The notes beneath the pieces are model-generated. The model was given only the letters and a program-made list of their open reading frames with translations, made no database searches and had not been told where the DNA came from. Below are positions 11,731 through 23,389 of a stretch of 64,000 bases of DNA, piece by piece (within the stretch, counting starts at the first letter, position 1; each line of letters starts with the position of its first letter). Source of the stretch: Diploscapter coronatus (taxonomy: Eukaryota; Nematoda; Chromadorea; Rhabditida; Rhabditidae); the NCBI GenBank assembly GCA_964036155.1, contig OZ038422.1:66797201-66861200 (forward strand). The letters run 5' to 3'. Both the position numbers and the translations under genes were made by a program.

Positions 11731-13259
11731 CTGGACTTTGAGAATGGTCTTTCTGCAGAAAGGTCGTCGATTTTATATTAGCAAATCGCAAACCGCCGAT
11801 AAAATCTCTAACGAATGAGAGTGCTCGTTTTTCAAAGTATTAGTAAGAAAAGTTTTCAATTGATGAGCAATGATATAGTTAAAAAGATGGCATTTCATCC
11901 AAATTGGATGGATGACTTCATCGTCTCGAAAGGGTGAGTTAATAAACTACAGGTGAGGGACTGATAACGGCGCAAGCCATGAGAAAAAAGACGAAGGAAT
12001 TCTGCACCAAATAGAAGAAACAAAATAGAAGAAGCAGGATAGAAAAAGCAAAAAGAAGGCAGCTACCGCATGGCATTACCTCTTTATCATTTTCCAAAAG
12101 TGAACTAAATTTTGGACAGATAAAGCCTGTCTGCGGAACGAACAGTCGCAACTCCGAAGAAATGGAAGCGTTGTGGGCAAATTGTGAGATTGAGGTATGC
12201 AAATAACGACAGCTAAAGGCATTCCATTCCACCTGCTCTTCGAGTAATTATTTACATCTGCTTGCTTTCATGTACTCAGACATATCAACACGTTCTACGA
12301 GTGTAGTAATTTTTACGAAAATAAATCTCCAATTTCCATAAGGCAATCTCGACGAGTTACAGTATGGCAAAGTTAATCCCTAGCAGATGCATAGATAGAA
12401 CGTCTGTTTGTGTATACACAGCACATACTTCGGCAGTTTTTATGTAGTAACATACTACTTATGGCAATGCTAAATGATGTAAAGCTTTGTAATTAAACGT
12501 ATTGATACGTAATAAAGAAAAGCAAGTTATCAACACATGAAAACCTATTTTTGAAGGAGTGATAATGTCAGAAGTTTGGACAACAATAATGATTTAGTCT
12601 ATATGTTAAATCTAGTCATTTAAAAAAAAAAAAAGATTCGACTGAATTTTGGCATACTTGTTAAAGATATCAATAAGTAAAAATAAGTCAAACTTATGGA
12701 GTAGATTAAAAAATAATTCGGCGAGTTATCGAATCTAAAAATTGTATGTGTTCAAATATATTCAGTTATATTTATGTATCGGTGTTGAAATCCCATCTTT
12801 ATTTATTTACTATGACTTTTCTTATAAGATTAGTATAATTTTGACACATTTTCTGGTAGAAGTTGTAAAACTTCGATTGTGTAGGAGTTTGCAAAAGGTC
12901 GTTTCCGGGCAACTTCTCCTCGATCTCGTTCTTCGCTCTGATTGTGAGCAGTTTTATGCTTTATTATTAAAAAAAAAAAAGAAAACGCTAACATTCGACA
13001 GCATATAACCGCAAAATGTCAATGGTTTGTTGTGATTCATTTATAATCTGGTTCCTTATCAGTTCATCGGTTCTGGGACCTAGCAAACAAAAATACTAGA
13101 CCAAAACGGAAACTTTCGGTGATTATTGAATGTTAGAATTTATTAGACATAGTTAGCTAACTTTTAGACGAACAAAACAAATGGGCATAATTATGAAATT
13201 TTTGCCAAAATTAATATAAAATTTAAAAAAAAAAAAAAAAAAGTAAAATTGACACATAG
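11731..13259. other. Intergenic, no gene seen
   Basis: AT-rich with several A-runs (near 12620, 12970 and 13220). A 97-codon minus-strand open frame at 11939-12232 has no splice context or recognisable motif. Nothing further can be supported. Confidence 0.5.
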
Positions 13260-14842
13260 CTATGAGATTTTTAGCAATTTTAAAGTATCCTCGATCCATG
13301 GAACGAATCTGAAGACATTCGTGTTAACAGATGGGTATCTAGGCTTCCAGCATTCAGGACTCCAGCTCACAACGCCTTGCACGACCCAACTGCCATTCGA
13401 CTGATAGAAAACTGGACCACCCGAATCACCCTACAACGATAAAGTAAAAATTTAGAATTTAATTGGATTTCATTCTTTCAATTTAGCTTTTGTCAATATT
13501 GACGAGCAAAGTTTGAAATAATAAATAAGAAATTGAGACCTGGGTTTTCAAATATTTCAGTATAATCAGTGTCCGGATCCACGAAACCCTCAGAAGCTTT
13601 TCTGTAGGAACTTTCCAGCAGGAAGAAGGTTCCTATAGGAAGCTTTCGGAGGTTCCGGGAGTCTCATGGATCAGAGCACATAATAAATAGGATATTTGAA
13701 ACCCTCAAGTCATCAGTCATGCAAAATAGGGTAAGAGATGATAAGGAAAATAGTATTTTCCTAGACTATTTTGCAAGGTTTGATGGAATGAAATGTCTAT
13801 GCTAACGAAAATGCGTAATCACATGACAAGTTATATAGCAGTTTGTTGAAGTGATCATAAAACTTGGGTAAACCAAAATATTGGGAAAAATAATTCCAAA
13901 TTGTCTTGCTCGTCACTGAATGAATATATCTGCTGACTTCGATATACTCGAATTTTTGAGATTTGTATTTACGAAAGACTTACATGACAGACGCCCGGAA
14001 CACTCTTGGCGTTGTTGATATAACCAGCGCAGAACATTGTCTTTTTATGGACCTTCTTGTTGTAGTGTTGAAGACTATTGCAGGTGTCCAGAGGCACGAT
14101 TGGAAGATGATGCTCATGCAGAATCACTGGATTGAAATATGAGGATGGACTGATTTTGCCCCAGCCTAAAAAGTATAAAATTCTCAAAAGATAACGAGAA
14201 AATCAAACTACCTGCAGCTACACACATTTTGTAGTCAATAGGGGGAGCGGTTGGAAGAGAAATTGTCTTAACTTTGTTAGAAAACTTCACGGGAGATGAG
14301 AGACTGAATTTTCGCAATAATCGGGAAAATATTAAAAACCTCACATAATCAATGCGATGTCGTTGTTGAGCCATACATTGAATTGTGGATGAACAATCGC
14401 CTTCTTGGCTTTGTACATTTGTCCGGATCCACGCGCATGACCACCAACGTAGATTTGGAGACGGTCAACATCTTTCCTATAAATAGACAATAAGTCCAGA
14501 AATGAAAGTAAGTAAAATCACTAAATATAAAAATAGATCGTTTTCACAAAATGCTGAATCAGCTTTCTAATTTTTAACGTACGGTAGGCGTATTCGAAAT
14601 AATTAGTCAGGTTCGACTTACTTTCTAAGGCAATGAGCAGCTGTTAATACAACGTTGCTCTTAATTAGAGTACCACCACAAATATGCGCCCGATTGTAGA
14701 CCAATTCAGCCACCCAGGGATATGCATGTTGATTAGAAACACGACTGTTAATTATTTTAAAGGAATTTCCCGAAACAACAGGCTTATTGTTAGGGTAGAT
14801 GAATATGATGGAGAAGCTCAAAATTAGTCTGATCAATAGCAT
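13260..14842 (-). CDS. Secreted S1 (chymotrypsin-fold) serine protease
   Basis: Five exons encode a complete small protease of about 270 residues. After a hydrophobic signal sequence (MLLIRLILSFSIIFI) and short propeptide, the mature chain would start at IINSRVSNQHAYPWV following Lys, the equivalent of the IVGG activation site. All three catalytic residues are present: His in LTAAHC, Asp in NNDIALI and Ser in GDSGGP. Disulfide Cys around the His, the CNSLQ...MFCAG pair and the VCH...PECW pair are retained. By family alignment the S1 pocket residue six before the Ser is Gly (PGVCHGDS), and positions 216 and 226 both appear to be Ser. This argues against trypsin-type Arg/Lys cleavage and for small or hydrophobic side chains, an inference. 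It ends at TAG 13260-13262. It is likely extracellular, with the substrate unknown. Confidence 0.88.
13573..13673. repeat. Imperfect foldback repeat in a protease intron
   Basis: A left arm starting GGATCCACGAAACCCTCAG pairs imperfectly with a right arm ending GGAGTCTCATGGATC. The inner arms GTAGGAACTTTCC and GGAAGAAGGTTCCTATAGG extend the hairpin. It lies in the last intron of the protease. The end sequence CGGATCCACG recurs in a second hairpin-like block near 49990-50060, so this may be a small MITE family. Confidence 0.5.
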
Positions 14843-16361
14843 TGCAGATGCAGTTGAATGAAATGCCAGGCAGGGAGATTGAGCAATGATCTCCTTTCGA
14901 CACTTCTAGACATGACCACTAGGGGTCACTTGGATATTTGCAAATTGATGTGAAAATCAGCGCATTTTAGCAATTGCTCGGGATTTCTTGACAACCTGCA
15001 AGTTATTGATATCATTATTCTGCAAGTGAGCGGTGCCAACTCGAAATCGTTAAGATGCATTATTTTGAGTCAAATCAGTTACAACCCAATTTCTGGCGTT
15101 GTTGCAGTTTGACTTCGCCGCATTCAGAGCATGATGACTTCGTGATATGCAGATAAAAATAAAAAATAATGAAAAATATTAAATTGAAAACAAGAAAGTA
15201 ATTTTGCAATTCTAACCATCAGAGTAGAGGACTCACGATCTAGATTGAGAATCCTTCACTTCAGCTCACTGTCATTGATGTTGCTTTTACCTGACTTTGA
15301 AGGAGTCTGCACTGTTGAGCATCTTCTAACATGCTCACTCATAATCATCAGCGCATGATAACGAGCACAACATATAACAGGTTTGAAGAAGAAAGAAATT
15401 GGGGTTTTTTTTTTCAAATAACGATATTTGAAATCATGGAATAAATCCTGGAAAAAATTCTTTTCGAATGAACTCAGCCTACATCAGAGATGTATAGAAA
15501 TTATCTTCGATATTTTTTCTTTCAGCGAAGATGATTCTCAGTTTCGAAATCGAACAGAAATTTAGAAAAAATTGAATAACAGAAATTCTCGAAAACATTA
15601 AATTTTTCGTTCGTTCTTGATGCACAAGCTCAACGGTGACAAAGAAATCACAGTAAGCTTACCGAATTTCATATTTCGAAATTCAAAAATGATGAAATTC
15701 AACAACAAAAAGCAAGTGTCAATCAGAAATGAATGAAGCGTTCATTCAAAATTGCTACTGGACAAAAGTCATCTGTTTTCCCCGACTTCGAGTTCATTCT
15801 TCATTGATTTTTGTGCGTGCATGTTTTTCTCGTTTGTAAATTTATTGATCGGGTGGTTTGTAATGAATTTGTGTGTTGTAAAGTGCGGTGGCCTAAGCAG
15901 TTGGGAGGTATTGTCTGCTGCTGCTGCTGATGACTACCTGCCCTTGGGGCGAGTGGAAATGGCGCGAGGCCAAGGGCCATGACTGCGACAGACCCGCAGA
16001 CCGCCCACCTGCTGATGGCTGCCGCCTTCAAGAGGGCCTGGCCTAGAGGCTGGTTGGCTGTCTATTTGCTAGGGCGGCTGATGCGAACGGGTCGGCATGC
16101 TGGGTATAGGAAAAACTCTGCATCTCTACCCCCTCGACGCAGAGAAGCAGAGCGTGGAGGGGGAGTGCGCGCGCTCGTTTCGCGTATTCACATCGCAACG
16201 GGCCTCATTTCGCACAGTGTCGATTTCTATTTTGAAAAACGTTTCGTTTTTGTCACTTTCCGACAATTTTGCGGAATTTTTTCAGTGGATTTTGGAACGC
16301 CTCCTTTGTGTGGACAGTGCGTTGCGTCGATCGAACTGCGCAGTGACTGGCCTGCTCGAAA
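14843..16361. other. Divergent promoter region between protease and mep-1
   Basis: The left part is AT-rich. The part from about 15890 to 16200 is distinctly G+C-rich, with open frames in several phases but no acceptor/donor structure joining it to mep-1. It is probably promoter and 5' untranslated sequence of mep-1. No TATA box stands out. Confidence 0.45.
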
Positions 16362-19300
16362 ATGGTCAACAACTCGGACGAGACCGTGCCTGCTGTCGCG
16401 CAGAGCGAGGCAGACGAGACCAGCCAGGAGGTCGACAAAATCAAGGCAAGTCTGGGTGATTCTCCAATCAGAATCTTCGCTGACGTTCGATTCGTCGAAT
16501 TGAACGTCGGAAGTCCACTTTGCAAGATGTGAAAATTCAAATTGCAGAAGTTGAAGGACGAGCAGAAAAACGGTGAAGTCGCACAGAATGGAACTGTGGA
16601 CAGCAGCGATTCGGCTGATGGAGATGAGGTTTGGATAGATCAATCATTCGATTGAACAAAATAAAAATGGACAAGATTTTCAAAAATCGAAATTTCCGCA
16701 GAATTGTGAAAGTTCTCCCGCTGCAAATTAATATCCACTTGTGCTCGAGTTCCTTCAAGACTTTGACTACTTGTGAAGTTCTCTAAACTTCTAAAATTGC
16801 TTTTTCAGTGTTTGCTTAATGGGAAGGCGAATGGAAGCAGAATGCACGAGGAGGGGACTGATGGAAGCACTGAAAATGCAGAGGCAGAAGCCGCTGGGAT
16901 GGACGAGGATGGAAAGGCGGAAGGAAGCAAGCAGGAGGAAATGGAAGTCGAACAGACTGAAGGAGCTGCGGATCAGAGCAACGGACAGGAGGATGGTGAG
17001 AAGGCAGAGCAGCCGAGTGAAGGAGATGAGAGGCCGCCTGAACTCGAACAGCTCCAGGAGGCTGCAGGAACGGGCGACCAGGAGATGGAGAAAGGTGGGG
17101 TTTTTTTTTTGTATTCTGAAAAATACATTGCTCTAGGGTGTTTCTGAATAAATGATACTTCTCTTAATATTTTTCAATAAAAAATTTAAAAAAAAATTAA
17201 ACTTTTATCGAATTTCTTCCGAAAATGCTTTCAATGATCATCCATAAATTTCAGTTCGATGCTTCCATTTTATTTTCATTCATTTAATTTCAGAAGTGAA
17301 CGGAGTCGATTCGTCGAACGAAGACGCCCCGGATCTGACGAAAGTGAGCCCCGTGAAGGAGAATGGAGAGACGAGCAAAAGGCAGGAGCCTGGACAGGGG
17401 AAGAAGAAGGCAGAGGAGCCCGAATGCATCGAGCTGGATGACGATGATGAGGAGGACACGAAGCCACCTGCGAAGAAGTCAGTTCTCTTTATTTTGATAG
17501 ACGAGAGGGGGAAATCGATATATCGATTGATATTGACCGATAAAGGGAAGGAATGTGGCTGCCTTTCAAATAGACGAGCGCTAATGGTCTTTAGAAAAAC
17601 AATGAAGAAGACAAAAAAATCAATACTAACTTGAAACATGCAAAGTAGGAGTTTTAAGAAATCGAATTAAAAAATTTTATTGTCAAGACTCGGCAACATT
17701 TAGTATGCAAATCGGTGTGCACAAAAATTCCGTGAAGTTAATTAATTTCTTTGAAAAAATTATAATCATACTCCATTTTTAGCTCTTGAGAAATCTTGAC
17801 GATGAATTCCTCGATTTTCAGACAGAAGTTAGATGGCAGCCAGGACGACGTCCAGATTCTGACCCCGGGCAAGAAGGACGTGAAGAACGGCGAAGTGAAG
17901 GAGGAAAAGAAGGAGAAGGTGCCCGAGCTGACGAGTCCTGAGGCTCTGCTCAACAAGTTGGAGGAGTACATCAAAGATGTAAGCTCCCGTCCTTTCAGTT
18001 CAACTTATCTATGTCATTTGGAAGAAAGACATGATTCATGTCACGATTCTCCTGGAGTTTTTGAGGAAAAATAGCTTTTTCTATATCAATCTTGGAAATG
18101 GTACAATTCAATTGATTCAGGCGATCGACAACAAGAAGGGCGTGGAGCGGAAAGTGCTCGATGCATTGTTGGGTGCCATCAATGTGCAGGTAGGGAATTT
18201 TGCTAGTTGTTCAAAAATATTAATTCAAAGGTTTGGCTTGAATGTTTCAAAATGTTGAGATGAATAAATTCATCAGTCGCTCATATTCGTTTTGAATCTT
18301 CTCGAAATCATTAGAATTATTATCATATTGTGTGAGACTATAAATTGCAGGTACAACGCGAGCCTCTGTCGGTGCGCCGTCTGATTCTGGACAAGCAGTT
18401 GGTGCTGCCGAACACGATCTCATTCCCACCCAGTCAGGTGGTCGATCTGCTCATCGAGCACGACCCTGACCATCCTCTCGCGAAGGTCATCAACAGGATG
18501 TTCGGGGACGAAAAGCCCAAACTAAGTGAGGCTGAGAAGAAGGAAAAGGCACAGCTTAAGGTAGGAATAAAATATCTGCAGCGAAAATGTATAAATTACA
18601 AGATTCATGTCATAATGTGTTTGCAAGAGGTTTGCCATTCTAAAGATGAAAGTTCAAATTTATAGGTTGAGAATTGTTTGTTCTAAAATTGGAATAATCC
18701 TCGTTTTTCGGGAGTCGATTCTCTTCAACCCCAAATATTTGTATTCATCTTTCTGTTAAATGACAACTCATTTCCTTCCAGCTGACGAACTCTGCCCCGA
18801 ACTTGACGAAGATGCTGCTGGACATTGGCCAGGACCTCGTGCAGGAGGCCACCTACTGCGACATCGTTCACGCCAGAAATCTGCCCGAAACGCCCAAGAA
18901 CATCGAGACATACAAACAGGTCGCTGCTCAGCTCAAACCTGTCTGGGAATCACTCAGAAAGAGGAACGAACCTTACAAACTCAAGCTCGTCTCCTGCAAT
19001 GTAAGTGCTTTTGAATTCAATTAGAACAACGTATTCGTGGTTCGAACTTACTTTGACTTAAATGTGGGGGATTTTGCAAAAGATTGATTGCCAAGTCTAG
19101 TAATTCAAAATTTCGCCTGTCTACAATGTTTTGATGAGATGGAAGCTAGAAATGAAAACATGCTAAGTACAAATATGACCATCGTTTTCATGTTTTCGAG
19201 CACTATTTTCTTCTTCACTCACTTTTTCAAAATAATAAACCGTGCAAATGAATTCATCTTCTATCCTCCTTGTCATTACTAATATTTCTCTGCTTTAGGC

Positions 19301-22222
19301 GTGCGGCTTCAAGACGGAGTCCGAACTGGTCCTTGCGCAGCACTGCTCTGTCGTCCACAGCAAGAACGGCAAATATGTCTGTGCCCTCTGCAATGAGTAC
19401 GACACCAGTGAACAGAGGCTCATCAACCACTACTTGTGAGTTTTGAGACGGATGTTTATTTATGATGACGGATTTTCGAAAATCGATCGTACTTCTTGCC
19501 AATTTTATGCTCTGCAGATGCATAAAATTTGCCACAAAATATTTTTGAACATTGTTCGATCACCACCACACTTCAGTACCATCTTACTGTCTTTTAATCA
19601 TTTAATTTCTTGAATCACAATTCGTAATTCAGGGAGTGCCACTTCACGATCGCGACCAAGGAGGAGCAGCCGTCGAAGTACCCGTGCATGATTTGCGAGC
19701 AGGACTTCCAGTACAAGGGATTGAGGGATCAGCACATGCGCATATGCAAGAAGGACTATGTCCGGGCTCGACAGATCATGGCGCCTAGGGTATGAAATTA
19801 GCGAGTTTTGATATACACTTACAAAGTTTTAACCGATTGCAAATTTTTCTTTCCCCCGAATGTCAGTTGAATTCGGATTTCGATTTTTTGAAAATATTAA
19901 ATTTCATTTCCTTGATTCAAATGAATAACTTCTTCGAATTTTGCAGTCCCCCGACGACCACCTGATGGTACAGACGTGGCTGTGGCCGCGCCCAACAGTC
20001 GATCCGACGATCCTCTCGCAGCAACAGGCAGCTCAGCAGCAGGCCAAGCGACAGCAGCTCACCCACTCTCAGCCACAGGGCTCGCAGCACGCGGCCAACA
20101 ACAGAAGGTCCATCATCCCCAATGCTGTCAATGCAGCTGCACAGGCCGCGCTCATCCAACAACAAATGCTACAGCAGCAGAAACTCAGACAGTTGCAGTC
20201 ACAGGCGGTAGGGAGATTTTGATAATTTAGAAGGAAAAAGATAAAGAAATTTGTTACTTCTGAAATGAAACGACTTTGGCAGAAAGACAAGAAGGGATAC
20301 TAAAATAAAGTGCTTAGGTTAAGAGATGATTCTGTATGGTTATTTTCGAGTTTACACATATTTATTTTTTGCCAAATGAGAGACTTGAGAAGAATCGAAA
20401 ATACTTGTGAAGGAGATGCCAAAATGAAAATAAATCGTCTTATTGCATCCTTTTCAGGCCATGCTCCAAGCGTCTTCCTCTGGGAACAGTCTGCTGAGCA
20501 ACAACACATTCATTCAGGGTCAGTTTTTAAATTTTATTAAATTCCATCGTTTATCTTCTGTTTCAGCGATGCAACAGCACTTGCAGCGCCAGAATGCAGC
20601 TCAGCAGTCAGCCCGCTCGAATGCCTCCCCGCAAACCAACAACATCCTCACTCAGCAGAGCATCGCTGCCGCCACTGCTCTCTATCAGGTAAAATTAATC
20701 TATTTTTGAGAGTGCGCAGTTTCGTTTTCTTCTATCAATAGAAAATTATGCAAGAGCAGTCAAATATCAAATGAATGCCACGCACATTTTTCCTAATTTT
20801 TTATACGAATTTTAAGGAGACGGAAAATGTATACCCAGAGAATCCATTTGAAATTAGAAATTGCCTTTTCAGAAGTCTCTCGCTGCAGCTGCCGCGAGCA
20901 AGAATCCCGCCATGTCTGCAGCCGCGCAGCAAGCTATGAAGCGAAGTCTCAGCGGAGTCAGTGTGAGTAATAAGTCAAATTCCATGAAGAAAAATTCTTT
21001 ATCTCGACATTCTCAAACATCGATAAGCTTTAAAGAACGCAATGCATTTCCTTAGAGTTGTATATGATATTTCGAAGTTACTCTAATTCTCCAGGGTCTG
21101 AATGTGGCGGCGATGCAGAAGGCTCTATCATCGTTCGGCGGCTCACTCCTCTCGGCAGCCTCGACCAGCTCCGGCACTTCTGCTTCCTCATCGTCTGGCT
21201 CTGCAATCACCTGCGAGATTTGCGACCAGGCCATTCTCGACAGGGAGAAGTACTTCAGCCATCTGCAGGTAGGACAATTCTATAATATCATTCAATTTGC
21301 CGAGTTTTTCCTTCATTTCTAGTTCACAATTCTCACGATTTCAGGTGTTCCACAAGCAGATGCGCGGCAAGAGCTTCTCGGACATGCAGCAGGGCGGCGC
21401 CCCACTCGCCTGCAGTCGATGCAGAGAGCGGTAAGGAAATTGAAAATAAAAAAGACATTTATTTAAGAAAAATTCAAGTTTTGATAGTATTCCTCTGGTT
21501 TTCAGATTCTGGACGTACGAAGGCCTCGAGCGACACCTCGTGATGGCGCACGGACTCGTCACGGCCGACTTGCTCACCAAAGCACAGAAGAAGGAGGACG
21601 GCGGCAGATGCAAGCTGTGCGGAAAGGTTGGAAATTGAATTTTTTTTTTAAATCTAAGGCATAAGATTATGATGAGTTTATAGTTCTTTTGAGTTACGAT
21701 GCAATGTTAGAAAAGTGAGCATTCCGTTATGAGCTCGAACATTTTTGAAGGAATTATTTTTTATAAAACTCGAATTTCATGCGTTTTCTTTGAATAATTT
21801 TGTTTATTTCAGCAATACGCATTCAACATCCTGCAGCATCTCGTCGCAGACCATCAGATAAAGCTGTGCTCAGCCGAAATCATGTAACTTCCAAAAATGT
21901 TGCATTTTTCACATGAATTGATGATTTTCAGGTACTCGTGCGACGTGTGCTACTACAAGTGTAACACGTATTCAGCGCTGGAAACGCATCTCTCGACGAA
22001 CCATCCGAAGAACGGGGCTGGCAACACGAATGGGGCACAGGCTGACAAGGAGAAACGCAATGCGGGACAGGATAGCGACAAAGTAAGAAGGGTTTACGTT
22101 CTTTTAAAACAATCGTTAGCCTTTCATCGAAACGTCTTGGTATTCAAAATTTCAACAGATATATTTTTTCGAGGCAATTTCCTTTTCTACTCCATATTCT
22201 TGGAATCGATCTTTATACATAC

Positions 22223-22253
<31 letters not shown>

Positions 22254-22322
22254 GCCTAATTTTTCATTTATTTTGATTTCCAGGATCCGAAGAAGGACTG
22301 CATCACGCTGGACGACGATTGA
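16362..22322 (+). CDS. mep-1: MEP-1, seven-zinc-finger nuclear protein
   Basis: About 17 exons encode roughly 850 residues, close to what I recall for the C. elegans protein. An acidic, low-complexity N-terminal third ends in [13 protein letters not shown] conserved helical block follows ([15 protein letters not shown]...[19 protein letters not shown]...[18 protein letters not shown]). Three C2H2 fingers come next (CNACGF..., CALCNEY..., CMICEQDF...), then a Gln/Ala-rich linker and four more fingers ([32 protein letters not shown]). It ends DCITLDDD. In C. elegans MEP-1 works with LET-418/Mi-2 chromatin remodelling and MOG proteins to keep germline genes silent in the soma and for the sperm/oocyte switch. 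The acidic I-x-L motifs resemble SUMO-interaction motifs. The first intron (from 16446) uses a GC donor. The ATG at 16362 opens the conserved frame. Confidence 0.9.
16446..16447 (+). promoter_or_regulatory. GC splice donor, mep-1 intron 1
   Basis: The exon ends ATCAAG and the intron begins GCAAGT, with the acceptor TTGCAG about 100 nt downstream. Reading through would leave the conserved frame, so the intron is required. The rest of the donor matches consensus perfectly, as expected for GC-AG introns. Confidence 0.65.
22211..22256 (+). repeat. AT dinucleotide and poly-T tract in the last mep-1 intron
   Basis: CATACATATATATATAT-type microsatellite followed directly by a long T run. It contributes the polypyrimidine region well upstream of the final exon. 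Confidence 0.7.
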
Positions 22323-23389
22323 ATGAGTCCAGGCAGTCGAAAGGCCCCTTTACCTTTACCTTTACCTTTACCTTTACCTTCCCTTTCTCTTTCCGACCTG
22401 ACACTCGAAATGTGATGATCTTCAAGCGGTATCTATCCATTCTTTTCATTCATTTATTCATTCGTTCGTTCGTTCGTTAGTTCAATATACAATTCTTTAC
22501 AAACCGAGCTTTTCTCCCTTTCCATTTCTTCTATTTATGAAATCCTTTGTAAAGACGTTTCGACCATTTTCCAACTCATATTACCGTATTCCCTTTAAAC
22601 GAGTCAGTGCAATTATCAACCCTCGAATGCGCAACTTTTATTGATTTGTTCGCAAGTGGCTTGGAATTTTCACTGGTGTCTTTTAGAATAGAAGAAAAAA
22701 ACCCACTTGTTGCAAAACACACTCAAGTCATATTCTTTCAGACTATCATTTTATCTGTAACTTTCTCTAAATCTTCAAAATGATATTTTCTGTGAGATTT
22801 TCAAAATTCACACAGAAAACTTTCCATTTATTTGATCATGTCTATTTATTCATCTAGGATGTTCTATACTACAAATATCGGTGTTCTTCATCATTCTTTA
22901 AAATATCTTGTTCTCAAAATTATGATTTTCTTTATGACTATTTTCGTCATTTTCCCTTTCTAAGATCCTAATTCTTTCATTTTTGTCGTGCAGCAAAAGC
23001 AATTATTTTCATTGAAATTTGTCGACTGAATGGCGCAGTTTTGTATTTTATGTTTGCTATAAATTTATACGTCCACTTGTATTTCTTTCATTCGACCTTT
23101 CTGGTGACGGATTTCGACTTTTATTTATCTTTGAAACACGACATTATTTTGATTTTAGAGAAAAATAATGTCGTGTTTCTTAACTTTATGCCTAACTAAT
23201 TTTCTAGCGGCATTAGTCGTTTGCTGCAAGTATTACTTATTTCTGATATCGCCGTTTCTTTTGATTTTTGTCCAGTTTAAGATTGAATTTAAATTTAAGA
23301 CATCAAAAATAAATATTGAAACCGGTAATTATTTTATTCTCTAAGTTTTCCTACGAATTTACGCAAAGTTACTGCTAATTTTGAATGAT
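22323..23389. other. Convergent 3' flanks of mep-1 and SerRS
   Basis: Apart from the two microsatellites the stretch is AT-rich with no exon-like block. A perfect inverted pair AAACACGACATTATTTT / AAAATAATGTCGTGTTT near 23134-23180 could form a stem-loop between the two converging transcripts. Confidence 0.55.
22347..22380 (+). repeat. CCTTTA hexamer repeat in mep-1 3' UTR
   Basis: About five and a half perfect copies of CCTTTA begin 25 nt after the mep-1 stop and continue into a C/T-rich stretch. It is not the nematode telomere unit TTAGGC. A TTCA/TTCG tetranucleotide run follows near 22446-22479. Confidence 0.85.

Noticed and set aside
11939..12232. 97-codon minus-strand frame
   Set aside because: No exon context, no motif, and Cys/Phe-rich composition as expected of AT-rich non-coding DNA.
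15979..16503. 174-codon open frame upstream of and across the mep-1 start
   Set aside because: It runs through the mep-1 first exon out of phase. G+C-rich promoter sequence lacks stops by chance, and no splice support was seen.
22347..22380. CCTTTA array as an internal telomere repeat
   Set aside because: Neither strand matches the nematode telomere unit TTAGGC, and it sits within a 3' UTR.
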